The notes below the pieces were generated by a model, which saw nothing but the letters and a program-made list of their open reading frames with translations, searched no databases and was not told the origin of the DNA. 64,000 nucleotides of DNA from Symsagittifera roscoffensis. Lineage: Eukaryota > Xenacoelomorpha > Acoela > Convolutidae. Shown here piece by piece: positions 48,493 to 63,600 of the stretch. A program made the position numbers and the translations under genes. Positions within the stretch are counted from its first letter, which is position 1, and each line of letters opens with the position of its first letter. The DNA lies in the NCBI RefSeq assembly GCF_963678635.1, contig NC_087068.1, positions 15,508,027 to 15,572,026 of the forward strand. The letters are read 5' to 3'.

Positions 48493-48989
48493 CTGCAATA
48501 CAAACACGCAATGCGAACCATTTTAAGTGTGAATTTTTATGTCAAAAACAATAACAAGAAGAGTTCAGGCGTTCTTCAATTTGCTATTGTTATAAAATGA
48601 ATTCGGATTTTTTGGTGATTGATTAGGTAAACATACGAAAGAGACGAAAAACTTTTTTTCATAAAATTCATACTTTGTGATAACATTTATGACTAGAGCT
48701 GTAGTTTGAGAAAACTATTCTTGATGATTTGTCTGGAATCAAGAGCTGAATGTAATTGATTACTGATTCTTGGATGGATTTCCAATTTATTAACCTAATA
48801 ACATACTGCCCGTGTTCCAACAATAGCAATCTAGGGTTCATGTTAACTATTTGAACCCTTTTGCAAAAGGGGCTAATTTGTTTCAAGGTAGAAAATTTGA
48901 ATATGCTTTACTGTTCAATTCTTTCTTAATAGATGGGTAATGTCGTTACAAGTTATCATAGGCGGCAAACATTTAACAAGATCCCAATC
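48493..48989. other. Spacer between innexin exon and satellite
   Basis: AT-rich, no exon for TM1-TM2 recognised. Confidence 0.4.
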
Positions 48990-50199
48990 TAGACTTATCA
49001 ATGATGATGTAACGTAGTTCGAGACTTAACTAACAATGATGAGATAACATAGTTTGAGACTTACCTAACAATGATGAGGTAACATAGTTTGAGATTTACA
49101 AATGATGATGTGACATAGTTTGAGACTTACCTAACAATGATTATGTAACATAGTTTGAGATTTACCAATGATGATGTAACGTAGTTTGAGACTTACCAAT
49201 GATAATGTAACATAGTTTGAGACTTACCTAACAATGATTATGTAACATAGTTTGAGATTTACCTAACAATGATTATGTAACATAGTTTGAGACTTACCTA
49301 ACAATGATTATGTAACATAGTTTGAGATTTACAAATGATGATGTGACATAGTTAGAGACTTACCAATGATAATGAAACATAGTTTGAGACTTACCTAACA
49401 ATGATTATGTAACATAGTTTGAGATTTACCAATGATGATGTAACTTAGTTTGAGACTTACCAATGATAATGTAACATAGTTTGAGACTTACCTAACAATG
49501 ATTATGTAACATAGTTTGAGATTTACCTAACAATGATAATGTAACATAGTTTGAAACTTACCTAACAATGATTATGTAACATAGTTTGAGATTTACAAAT
49601 GATGATGTGACATAGTTAGAGACTTACCAATGATAATGTAACATAGTTTTAGACTTACCTAACAATGATTATGTAACATAGTTTGAGATTTACCAATGAT
49701 GATGTAACATAGTTTGAGACTTGCCAATGATAATTTAACATAGTTTGAGACTTACCTAACCATGATGAGGTAACATAGTTTGAGATTTACAAATGATGAT
49801 GTGACATAGTCAGAGACTTACCAATGATAATGTAACATAGTTTGAGACTTACAAATGATGATGTGACATAGTTAGAGACTTACCAATGATAATGTAACAT
49901 AGTTTGAGACTTACCTAACAATGATTATGTAACATTGTTTGAGATTTACCAATGATGATGTAACATAGTTTGAGACTTACCAATGATAATGTAACATAGT
50001 TTGAGACTTACCTAACAATGATGAGGTAACATAGTTTGAGATTTACAAATGATGATGTGACATAGTTAGAGACTTACCAATGATAATGTAACATAGTTTG
50101 AGACTTACCTAACAATGATTATGTAACATAGTTTGAGATTTACCAATGATGATGTAACATAGTTTGAGACATACCAATGATAAAGTAACATAGTTTGTG

Positions 50200-53100
50200 A
50201 CTTACCTAACAATGATTAAGTAACATAGTTTGAGATTTACAAATGATGATTTGACATAGTCAGAGACATAACAATGATAATGTAACATAGTTTGAGACTT
50301 ACCAATGATGATGTAACATAGTTTGAGATCTACCAATGATGATGTAACATAGTTTGAGACTTCCCAATGATAATGTAACATAGTTTGTGACTTACCTAAC
50401 CATGATGAGGTAACATAGTTTGAGATTTACAAATGATGATGTGACATACTTAGAGACTTACCAATGATACTGTAAGATAGTTTGAGACTTACCTAACAAT
50501 GATGATATAACATAGTTTGAGATTTAACAATGATGATGTAACATAGTTTGAGACTTACCAATGATAATGTAACATAGTTTGAGACTTAGCTAACAATGAT
50601 GAGGTAACATAGTTTGAGATTTACAAATGATGATGTGACATAGTTAGAGACTTACCAATGATAATGTAACATAGTTTGAGACTTACCTAACAATTATTAT
50701 GTAACATAGTTTGAGATTTACCAATAATGATGTAACATAGTTTGAGACTTACCAATGATAATTTAATATAGTTTTAGATTTACCTAACAATGATTAAGTT
50801 ACATGGTTTAAGATTTACAAATGATGATGTGACATAGTCAGAGACTTACCAATGATAATGTAACATAGTTTGAAACTTACCAATGATGATGTAACATAGT
50901 TTGAGATTTACCAATGATGATGTAACATAATTTGAGACTTCCCAGTGATAATGTAACATAGTTTGAGACTTACCTAACCATGATGAGGTAACATAGTTTG
51001 AGATTTACAAATGATGATGTGACATAGTTAGAGACTTACCAATGATACTGTAACATAGTTTGAGACTTACCTAACAATGATGATATAACATAGTTTGAGA
51101 CATACCAATGATAATGTAACATAGTATGAGACTTACCTAACAATGATTATGTAACATAGTTTGATATTTACAAATGATGATGTAACATAGTTTGAGACTT
51201 ACCAATGATAATGTAACATAGTTTGAGACTTAGCTAACAATGATGAGGTAACAAAGTTTGAGATTTACAAATGATGATGTGACATAGTTAGAGACTTACC
51301 AACGATAATGTAACATAGTTTGAGACTTACCTAACAATTATTATGTAACATAGTTTGAGATTTACCAATGATGATGTAACATAGTTTGAGACTTACCAAT
51401 GATAATGTAATATATCTTGAGACTTACCTAACAATGATTAAGTTACATGGTTTGAGATTTACAAATGATGATGTGTCATAGTCAGAGATTTACCAATGAT
51501 AATGTAACATAGTTTGAGACTTACCAATGATGATGTAACATAGTTTGAGATTTACCAAGGATGATGTAACATAGTTTGAGACTTAGCTAACAATGATGAG
51601 GTAACAAAGTTTGAGATTTACAAATGATGATGTGACATAGTTAGAGACTTACCAACGATAATGTAACATAGTTTGAGACTTACCTAACAATTATTATGTA
51701 ACATAGTTTGAGATTTACCAATGATGATGTAACATAGTTTGAGACTTACCAATGATAATGTAATATAGTTTGAGACTTACCTAACAATGATTAAGTTACA
51801 TGGTTTGAGATTTACAAATGATGATGTGTCATAGTCAGAGACTTACCAATGATAATGTAACATAGTTTGAGACTTACCAATGATAATGTAATATAGTTTG
51901 AGACTTACCTAACAATGATTAAGTTACATGGTTTGAGATTTACAAATGATGATGTGTCATAGTCAGAGACTTCCCAATGATATTGTAACATAGTTTGAGA
52001 CTACCTAACCATGATGAGGTAACATAGTTTGAGATTTACAAATGATTATGTGACTTAGTTAGAGACTTACCAATGATACTGTAACACAGTTTGAGACTTA
52101 ACTAACAATGTTGATATAAAATAGTTTGAGACATACTAATGATAATGTAACATAGTATGAGACTTACCTAACAATGATTATGTAACATAGTTTGAGATTT
52201 ACCAATGATGATGTAACATAGTTAGAGACTTACCAATGATAATTCAAAATAGTTTGAGACTTACCTAATAAGGATTATGTAAAATAGTTTGAGATTTACC
52301 AATGATGATGTAACATAGTTTGAGACTTACCAATGATAATGTAACATAGTTTGAGACTTAGATAACAATGATTAAGTAACATAGTTTGAGATTTACAAAT
52401 GATGATTTGACATAGTCAGAGACATAACAATGATAATGTAACATAGTTTGAGACTTACCAATGATGATGTAACATAGTTTGAGATCTACCAATGATGATG
52501 TAACATAGTTTGAGACTTCCCAATGATAATGTAACATAGTTTGTGACTTACCTAACCATGATGAGGTAACATAGTTTGAGATTTACAAATGATGATGTGA
52601 CATAGTTAGAGACTTACCAATGATACTGTAAGATAGTTTGAGACTTACCTAACAATGATGATATAACATAGTTTGAGATTTAACAATGATGATGTAACAT
52701 AGTTTGAGACTTACCAATGATAATGTAACATAGTTTGAGACTTAGCTAACAATGATGAGGTAACATAGTTTGAGATTTACAAATGATGATGTGACATAGT
52801 TAGAGGCTTACCAATGATAATGTAACATAGTTTGAGACTTACCTAACAATTATTATGTAACATAGTTTGAGATTTACCAATAATGATGTAACATAGTTTG
52901 AGACTTACCAATGATAATTTAATATAGTTTTAGATTTACCTAACAATGATTAAGTTACATGGTTAAAGATTTACAAATGATGATGTGACATAGTCAGAGA
53001 CTTACCAATGATAATGTAACATAGTTTGAAACTTACCAATGATGATGTAACATAGTTTGAGATTTACCAATGATGATGTAACATAATTTGAGACTTCCCA

Positions 53101-53721
53101 GTGATAATGTAACATAGTTTGAGACTTACCTAACCATGATGAGGTAACATAGTTTGAGATTTACAAATGATGATGTGACATAGTTAGAGACTTACCAATG
53201 ATACTGTAACATAGTTTGAGACTTACCTAACAATGATGATATAACATAGTTTGAGACATACCAATGATAATGTAACATAGTATGAGACTTACTTAACAAT
53301 GATTATGTAACATAGTTTGAGATTTACAAATGATGATGTAACATAGTTTGAGACTTACCAATGATAATGTAACATAGTTTGAGACTTAGCTAACAATGAT
53401 GAGGTAACAAAGTTTGAGATTTACAAATGATGATGTGACATAGTTAGAGACTTACCAACGATAATGTAACATAGTTTGAGACTTACCTAACAATTATTAT
53501 GTAACATAGTTTGAGATTTACCAATGATGATGTAACATAGTTTGAGACTTACCAATGATAATGTAATATAGTTTGAGACTTACCTAACAATGATTAAGTT
53601 ACATGGTTTGAGATTTACAAATGATGATGTGTCATAGTCAGAGACTTACCAATGATAATGTAACATAGTTTGAGACTTACCAATGATGATGTAACATAGT
53701 TTGAGATTTACCAAGGATGAT
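50200..53721. repeat. Higher-order repeat, offset 2156 bp
   Basis: The block about 50200-51565 recurs at about 52356-53721. Rare variants line up at a constant offset: catagtcagagacataac at 50255 and 52411, acaaagtttg at 51251 and 53407. Confidence 0.8.
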
Positions 53722-54444
53722 GACACATTATTTGAGACTTCCCAATGATAATGTAACATAGTTTGAGACTACCTAACCATGATGAGGTAACATAGTTTGA
53801 GATTTACAAATGATTATGTGACTTAGTTAGAGACTTACCAATGATACTGTAACACAGTTTGAGACTTAACTAACAATGTTGATATAAAATAGTTTGAGAC
53901 ATACTAATGATAATGTAACATAGTATGAGACTTACCTAACAATGATTATGTAACATAGTTTGAGATTTACCAATGATGATGTAACATAGTTTGAGACTTA
54001 CCAATGATAATGTAATATAGTTTGAGAATTACCTAACAATGATTAAGTTACATGGTTTGAGATTTACAAATGATGATGTGACATAGTCAGAGACTTACCA
54101 ATGATAATGTAACATAGTTTGAGACTTACCAATGATGATGTAACATAGTTTGAGATTTACCAAGGATGATGACACATTATTTGAGACTTCCCAATGATAA
54201 TGTAACATAGTTTGAGACTTACCTAACCATGATGAGGTAACATAGTTTGAGATTTAAAAATGATTATGTGACTTAGTTAGAGACTTACCAATGATACTGT
54301 AACACAGTTTGAGACTTACCTAACAATGTTGATATAACATAGTTTGAGACATACCAATGATAATGTAACATAGTATGAGACTTACCTAACAATGATTATG
54401 TAACATAGTTTGTGATTTACAAATGATGATGTAACATAGTTTGA

Positions 54445-57235
54445 GACTTAGCTAACAATGATGAGGTAACATAGTTTGAGATTTACAAATGATGATGTGA
54501 CATAGTTAGAGACTTACCAATGATAATGTAACATAGTTTGAGACTTACCTAACAATGATTATGTAACATAGTTAGAGACTTACCAATGATAATTCAAAAT
54601 AGTTTGAGACTTACCTAATAAGGATTATGTAAAATAGTTTGAGATTTACCAATGATGATGTAACATAGTTTGAGACTTACCAATGATAATGTAACATAGT
54701 TTGAGACTTAGCTAACAATGATGAGGTAACATAGTTTGAGATTTACAAATGATGATGTGACATAGTTAGAGACTTACCAATGATAATGTAACATAGTTTG
54801 AGACTTACCTAACAATGATGATGTGACTTACCAATGATAATGACTTACCAATGATAATGCAAAATAGTTTGAGACTTACCTAATATTGATTATGTAACAT
54901 AGTTTGAGATTTACTAATGTTGATGTAACATAGTTTGAGACTTACCTAACAATTATTATGTAACATAGTTTGAGATTTACCAATGATGATGTAACATAGT
55001 TTGAGACTTACCAATGATAATGTAATATAGTTTGAGACTTACCTAACAATTATTATGTAACATAGTTTGAGATTTACCAATGATGATGTAACATAGTTTG
55101 AGACTTACCAATGATAATGTAATATAGTTTGAGACTTACCTAACAATGATTAAGTTACATGGTTTGAGACTTACCAATGATAATGTAGCATAGTTTGAGA
55201 CTTACCAATGATGATGTAACATAGTTTGAGATTTACCAAGGATGATGACACATTATTTGAGACTTCCCAATGATAATGTAACATAGTTTGAGACTTACCT
55301 AACCATGATGAGGTAACATAGTTTGAGATTTACAAATGATTATGTGACTTAGTTGGAGACTTACCAATGATACTGTAACACAGTTTGAGACTTACCTAAC
55401 AATGTTGATATAACATAGTTTGAGACATACCAATGATAATGTAACATAGTATGAGACTTACCTAACAATGATTATGTAAAATAGTTTGAGATTTACAAAT
55501 GATGATGTAACATAGTTTGAGACTTAGCTAACAATGATAAGGTAACATAGTTTGAGATTTACAAATGATGATGTGACATAGTTAGAGACTTACCAATGAT
55601 AATGTAACATAGTTTGAGACTCACCTAACAATGATTATGTAACATAGTTAGAGACTTACCAATGATAATTCAATATAGTTTGAGACTTACCTAATAAGGA
55701 TTATGTAAAATAGTTTGAGATTTACCAATGATGATGTAACATAGTTTGAGACTTACCAATGATAATGTAACATAGTTTGAGACTTAGCTAACAATGATGA
55801 GGTAACATAGTTTGAGATTTACAAATGATGATGTGACATAGTTAGAGACTTACCAATGATAATGTAACATAGTTTGAGACTTACCTAACAATGATTATGT
55901 AACATAGTTAGAGACTTACCAATGATAATTCAAAATAGTTTGAGACTTACCTAATAAGGATTATGTAAAATAGTTTGAGATTTACCAATGATGATGTAAC
56001 ATAGTTTGAGACTTACCAATGATAATGTAACATAGTTTGAGACTTAGCTAACAATGATGAGGTAACATAGTTTGAGATTTACAAATGATGATGTGACATA
56101 GTTAGAGACTTACCAATGATAATGTAACATAGTTTGAGACTTACCTAACAATGATGATGTGACTTACCAATGATAATGACTTACCAATGATAATGCAAAA
56201 TAGTTTGAGACTTACCTAATATTGATTATGTAACATAGTTTGAGATTTACTAATGTTGATGTAACATAGTTTGAGACTTACCTAACAATTATTATGTAAC
56301 ATAGTTTGAGATTTACCAATGATGATGTAACATAGTTTGAGACTTACCAATGATAATGTAATATAGTTTGAGACTTACCTAACAATTATTATGTAACATA
56401 GTTTGAGATTTACCAATGATGATGTAACATAGTTTGAGACTTACCAATGATAATGTAATATAGTTTGAGACTTACCTAACAATGATTAAGTTACATGGTT
56501 TGAGACTTACCAATGATAATGTAACATAGTTTGAGACTTACCAATGATGATGTAACATAGTTTGAGATTTACCAAGGATGATGACACATTATTTGAGACT
56601 TCCCAATGATAATGTAACATAGTTTGAGACTTACCTAACCATGATGAGGTAACATAGTTTGAGATTTACAAATGATTATGTGACTTAGTTGGAGACTTAC
56701 CAATGATACTGTAACACAGTTTGAGACTTACCTAACAATGTTGATATAACATAGTTTGAGACATACCAATGATAATGTAACATAGTATGAGACTTACCTA
56801 ACAATGATTATGTAACATAGTTTGAGATTTAGAAATGATGATGTAACATAGTTTGAGACTTAGCTAACAATGATAAGGTAACATAGTTTGAGATTTACAA
56901 ATGATGATGTGACATAGTTAGAGACTTACCAATGATAATGTAACATAGTTTGAGACTTACCTAACAATGATTATGTAACATAGTTAGAGACTTACCAATG
57001 ATAATTCAAAATAGTTTGAGACTTACCTAATAAGGATTATGTAAAATAAATTGAGATTTACCAATGATGATATAACATAGTTTGAGACTTACCAATGATA
57101 ATGTAACATAGTTTGAGACTTAGCTAACAATGATGAGGTAACATAGTTTGAGATTTACAAATGATGATGTGACATAGTTAGAGACTTACCAATGATAATG
57201 TAACATAGTTTGAGACTTACCTAACAATGATGATG
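54445..57235. repeat. Higher-order repeat, period 1336 bp
   Basis: The rare word gacttaccaatgataatgac is at 54825 and 56161, and ggatgatgacacatt at 55240 and 56576, both exactly 1336 apart. The similarity runs for more than one period, so this is about two tandem copies. Confidence 0.8.
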
Positions 57236-57659
57236 TGACTTAGTTAGAGACTTACCAATGATAATGCAAAATAGTTTGAGACTTACCTAATATTGATTAT
57301 TCAACATAATTTGAGATTTACTAATGATGATGTAACATAGTTTGAGACTTACCAACGATAATGTAACATAGTTTGAGACTTAGCTAATCATGATGAGGTA
57401 ACATAGTTTGAGATTTACAAATGATGATGTGACATAGTTAGAGACTTACCAATGATAATGTAACATAGTTTGAGACTTACCTAACAATGATTTTGTAACA
57501 TAGTTTGAGATTTACCAATGATGATGTGACATAGTTAGAGACTTACCAATGATAATGTAACATAGTTTGAGACTTACCTAAGAATGATTATGTAACATAG
57601 TTTGAGATTTACCAATGATGATGTGACATAGTTTGAGACTTACCTAACAATGATGATGT

Positions 57660-60600
57660 GACATAGTTTGAGATTTACCAATGATGATGTGACATAGTTA
57701 GAGACTTACCAATGATAATGTAACATAGTTTGAGACTTACCTAACAATGATTATGTAACATAGTTTGAGATTTACTAATGATGATGTGACATAGTTTGAG
57801 AATTACCAATGATAATGTAACATAGCTTGAGACTTACCTAACAATGATTAAGTTACATGGTTTGAGATTTACAAATGATGATGTGACATAGTCAGAGACT
57901 TACCAAGGATAATGAAAAATAGTTTGAGACTTACCTAATATTGATTGTGTAACATAGTTTGAGATTTACTAATGATGATGTAACATAGTTTGAGACTTGC
58001 CAATGATAATGTAACATAGCTTGAGACTTAGCTAACCATGATGAGGTAACATAGTTTAAGATTTACAAATGATGATGTGACATAATTAGAGACTTACCAA
58101 TGATAATGTAACATAGTTTGAGACTTACCTAACAATGATTATGTAACATAGTTAGAGACTTACCAATGATAATTCAAAATAGTTTGAGACTTACCTAATA
58201 AGGATTATGTAAAATAGTTTGAGATTTACCAATGATGATGTAACATAGTTTGAGACTTACCAATGATAATGTAACATAGTTTGAGACTTAGCTAACAATG
58301 ATGAGGTAACATAGTTTGAGATTTACAAATGATGATGTGACAAGGTTAGAGACTTACCAATGATAATGTAACATAGTTTGAGACTTACCTAACAATGATT
58401 ATGTAACATAGTTTGAGATTTACGAATGATGATGTGACATAGTTTGAGACTTACCTAACAATGATGATGTGACATAGTTAGAGACTTACCAATGATAATG
58501 CAAAATAGTTTGAGATTTACCTAATAACGATTATGTAACATAGTTTGAGATTTACAAATGATGATGTGACATAGTTAGAGACTTACCAATGATAATGTAA
58601 CATATTTTGAGACTTACCTAACAATGATTATGTAACATAGTTTGAGATTTACAAATGATGATGTAACATAGTTTGAGACTTAGCTAACAATGATGAGGTA
58701 ACATAGTTTGAGATTTACAAATGATGATGTGACATAGTTAGAGACTTACCAATGATAATGTAACATAGTTTGAGACTTACCTAACAAGGATTATGTAACA
58801 TAGTTAGAGACTTACCAATGATAATTCAAATAGTTTGAGACTTACCTAATAAGGATTATGTAACATAGTTTGAGATTTACTAATGATGATGTAACATAGT
58901 TTGAGACTTACCAACGATAATGTAACATAGTTTGAGACTTACCTAACAATGTTGATATAACATAGTTTGAGACATACCAATGATAATGTAACATAGTATG
59001 AGACTTACCTAACAAGGATTATGTAACATAGTTAGAGACTTACCAATGATAATTCAAATAGTTTGAGACTTACCTAATAAGGATTATGTAAAATAGTTTG
59101 AGATTTACCAATGATGATGTAACATAGTTTGAGACTTACCAATGATAATGTAACATAGTTTGAGACTTAGCTAACAATGATGAGGTAACATAGTTTGAGA
59201 TTTACAAATGATGATGTGACATAGTTAGAGACTTACCAATGATAATGTAACATAGTTTGAGACTTACCTAACAATGATGATGTGACATAGTTAGAGACTT
59301 ACCAATGATAATGCAAAATAGTTTGAGACTTACCTAATATTGATTATGTAACATAGTTTGAGATTTACTAATGATGATGTAACATAGTTTGAGACTTACC
59401 AACGATAATGTAACATAGTTTGAGACTTACCTAACAATGTTGATATAACATAGTTTGAGACATACCAATGATAATGTAACATAGTATGAGACTTACCTAA
59501 CAATGATTATGTAACATAGTTTGAGATTTACAAATGATGATGTAACATAGTTTGAGACTTAGCTAACAATGATGAGGTAACATAGTTTGAGATTTACAAA
59601 TGATGATGTGACATAGTTAGAGACTTACCAATGATAATGTAACATAGTTTGAGACTTACCTAACAATGATGATGTGACATAGTTAGAGACTTACCAATGA
59701 TAATGCAAAATAGTTTGAGACTTACCTAATATTGATTATGTAACATAGTTTGAGATTTACTAATGATGATGTAACATAGTTTGAGACTTACCAACGATAA
59801 TGTAACATAGTTTGAGACTTACCTAACAATGTTGATATATTATAGTTTGAGACATACCAATGATAATGTAACATAGTATGAGACTTACCTAACAATGATT
59901 ATGTAACATAGTTTGAGATTTACAAATGATGATGTAACATAGTTTGAGACTTAGCTAACAATGATGAGGTAACATAGTTTGAGATTTACAAATGATGATG
60001 TGACATAGTTAGAGACTTACCAACGATAATGTAACATAGTTTGAGACTTACCAATGATAATTCAAAATAGTTTGAGACTTACCTAATATTGATTATGTAA
60101 CATAGTTTGAGATTTACTAATGATGATGTAACATAGTTTGAGACTTACCACCGATAATGTAACATAGTTTGAGACTTACCTAACAATGTTGATATAACAT
60201 AGTTTGAGACATACCAATGATAATGTAACATAGTATGAGACTTACCTAACAATGATTATGTAACATAGTTTGAGATTTACAAATGATGATGTAACATAGT
60301 TTGAGACTTAGCTAACAATGATGAGGTAACATAGTTTGAGATTTACAAATGATGATGTGACATAGTTTGAGACTTACCAATGATAATTCAAAATAGTTTG
60401 AGACTTACCTAATAAGGATTATGTAAAATAGTTTGAGATTTACCAATGATGATGTAACATAGTTAGAGACTTACCAATGATAATGTAACATAGTTTGAGA
60501 CTTACCAATGATAATTCAAAATAGTTTGAGACTTACCTAATAAGGATTATGTAAAATAGTTTGAGATTTACCAATGATGATGTAACATAGTTTGAGACTT

Positions 60601-63600
60601 ACCAATGATAATGTAATATAGTTTGAGAATTACCAATGATAATGTAACATAGCTTGAGACTTACCTACCAATGATTAAGTTACATGGTTTGAGATTTACA
60701 AATGATGATGTGACATAGTCAGGGACTTACCAATGATAATGAAAATTAGTTTGAGACTTACCTAATATTGATTGTGTAACATAGTTTGAGATTTACTAAT
60801 GATGATGTGACATAGTTAGAGACTTACCAATGATAATGTAACATAGTTTGAGACTTACCTAACAATGATTATGTAACATAGTTTGAGATTTACCAATGAT
60901 GATGTGACATAGTTTGAGAATTACCAATGATAATGTAACATAGCTTAAGACTTACCTAACAATGATTAAGTTACATGGTTTGAGATTTACAAATGATGAT
61001 GTGACATAGTCAGAGACTTACCAATGATAATGAAAAATAGTTTGAGACTTACCTAATATTGATTGTGTAACATAGTTTGAGATTTACTAATGATGATGTA
61101 ACATAGTTTGAGACTTGCCAATGATAATGTAACATAGCTTGAGACTTAGCTAACCATGATGAGGTAACATAGTTTAAGATTTACAAATGATGATGTGACA
61201 TAGTTAGAGACTTACCAATGATAATGTAACATAGTTTGAGACTTACCTAACAATGATTATGTAACATAGTTAGAGACTTACCAATGATAATTCAAAATAG
61301 TTTGAGACTTACCTAATAAGGGTTATGTAAAATAGTTTGAGATTTACCAATGATGATGTAACATAGTTTGAGACTTACTAATGATAATGTAACATAGTTT
61401 GAGACTTAGCTAACAATGATGAGGTAACATAGATTGAGATTTACAAATGATGATGTGACAAGTTTAGAGACTTACCAATGATTATGTAACATAGTTTGAG
61501 ACTTACCTAACAATGATTATGTAACATAGTTTGAGATTTACGAATGATGATGTGACATAGTTTGAGACTTACCTAACAATGATGATGTGACATAGTTAGA
61601 GACTTACCAATGATAATGCAAAATAGTTTGAGATTTACCTAATAACGATTATGTAACATAGTTTGAGATTTACAAATGATGATGTGACATAGTTAGAGAC
61701 TTACCAATGATAATGTAACATATTTTGAAACTTACCTAACAATGATTATGTAACATAGTTTGAGATTTACAAATGATGATGTAACATAGTTTGAGACTTA
61801 GCTAACAATGATGAGGTAACATAGTTTGAGATTTACAAATGATGATGTGACATAGTTAGAGACTTACCAATGATAATGTAACATAGTTTGAGACTTACCT
61901 AACAAGGATTATGTAACATAGTTAGAGACTTACCAATGATAATTCAAATAGTTTGAGACTTACCTAATAAGGATTATGTAAAATAGTTTGAGATTTACCA
62001 ATGATGATGTAACATAGTTTGAGACTTACCAATGATAATGTAACATAGTTTGAGACTTAGCTAACAATGATGAGGTAACATAGTTTGAGATTTACAAATG
62101 ATGATGTGACATAGTTAGAGACTTACCAATGATAATGTAACATAGTTTGAGACTTACCTAACAATGATGATGTGACATAGTTAGAGACTTACCAATGATA
62201 AGGCAAAATAGTTTGAGACTTACCTAATATTGATTATGTAACATAGTTTGAGATTTACTAATGATGATGTAACATAGTTTGAGACTTACCAACGATAATG
62301 TAACATAGTTTGAGACTTACCTAACAATGTTGATATAACATAGTTTGAGACATACCAATGATAATGTAACATAGTATGGGACTTACCTAACAATGATTAT
62401 GTAACATAGTTTGAGATTTACAAATGATGATGTAACATAGTTTGAGACTTAGCTAACAATGATGAGGTAACATAGTTTGAGATTTACAAATGATGAGGTA
62501 ACATAGTTTGCGATTTACCAATGATGATGTAACATAGTTTGAGACTTACCTAACAATGATGATGTGACATAGTTAGAGACTTACCAATGATAAGGCAAAA
62601 TAGTTTGAGACTTACCTAATATTGATTATGTAACATAGTTTGAGATTTACTAATGATGATGTAACATAGTTTGAGACTTACCAACGATAATGTAACATAG
62701 TTTGAGACTTACCTAACAATGTTGATATAACATAGTTTGAGACTTACCAATGATAATGAAAATTAGTTTGAGACTTACCTAATATTGATTGTGTAACATA
62801 GTTTGAGATTTACTAATGATGATGTGACATAGTTAGAGACTTACCAATGATAATGTAACATAGTTTGAGACTTACCTAACAATGATTATGTAACATAGTT
62901 TGAGATTTACCAATGATGATGTGACATAGTTTGAGAATTACCAATGATAATGTAACATAGCTTAAGACTTACCTAACAATGATTAAGTTACATGGTTTGA
63001 GATTTACAAATGATGATGTGACATAGTCAGAGACTTACCAATGATAATGAAAAATAGTTTGAGACTTACCTAATATTGATTGTGTAACATAGTTTGAGAT
63101 TTACTAATGATGATGTAACATAGTTTGAGACTTGCCAATGATAATGTAACATAGCTTGAGACTTAGCTAACCATGATGAGGTAACATAGTTTAAGATTTA
63201 CAAATGATGATGTGACATAGTTAGAGACTTACCAATGATAATGTAACATAGTTTGAGACTTACCTAACAATGATTATGTAACATAGTTAGAGACTTACCA
63301 ATGATAATTCAAAATAGTTTGAGACTTACCTAATAAGGGTTATGTAAAATAGTTTGAGATTTACCAATGATGATGTAACATAGTTTGAGACTTACTAATG
63401 ATAATGTAACATAGTTTGAGACTTAGCTAACAATGATGAGGTAACATAGATTGAGATTTACAAATGATGATGTGACAAGTTTAGAGACTTACCAATGATT
63501 ATGTAACATAGTTTGAGACTTACCTAACAATGATTATGTAACATAGTTTGAGATTTACGAATGATGATGTGACATAGTTTGAGACTTACCTAACAATGAT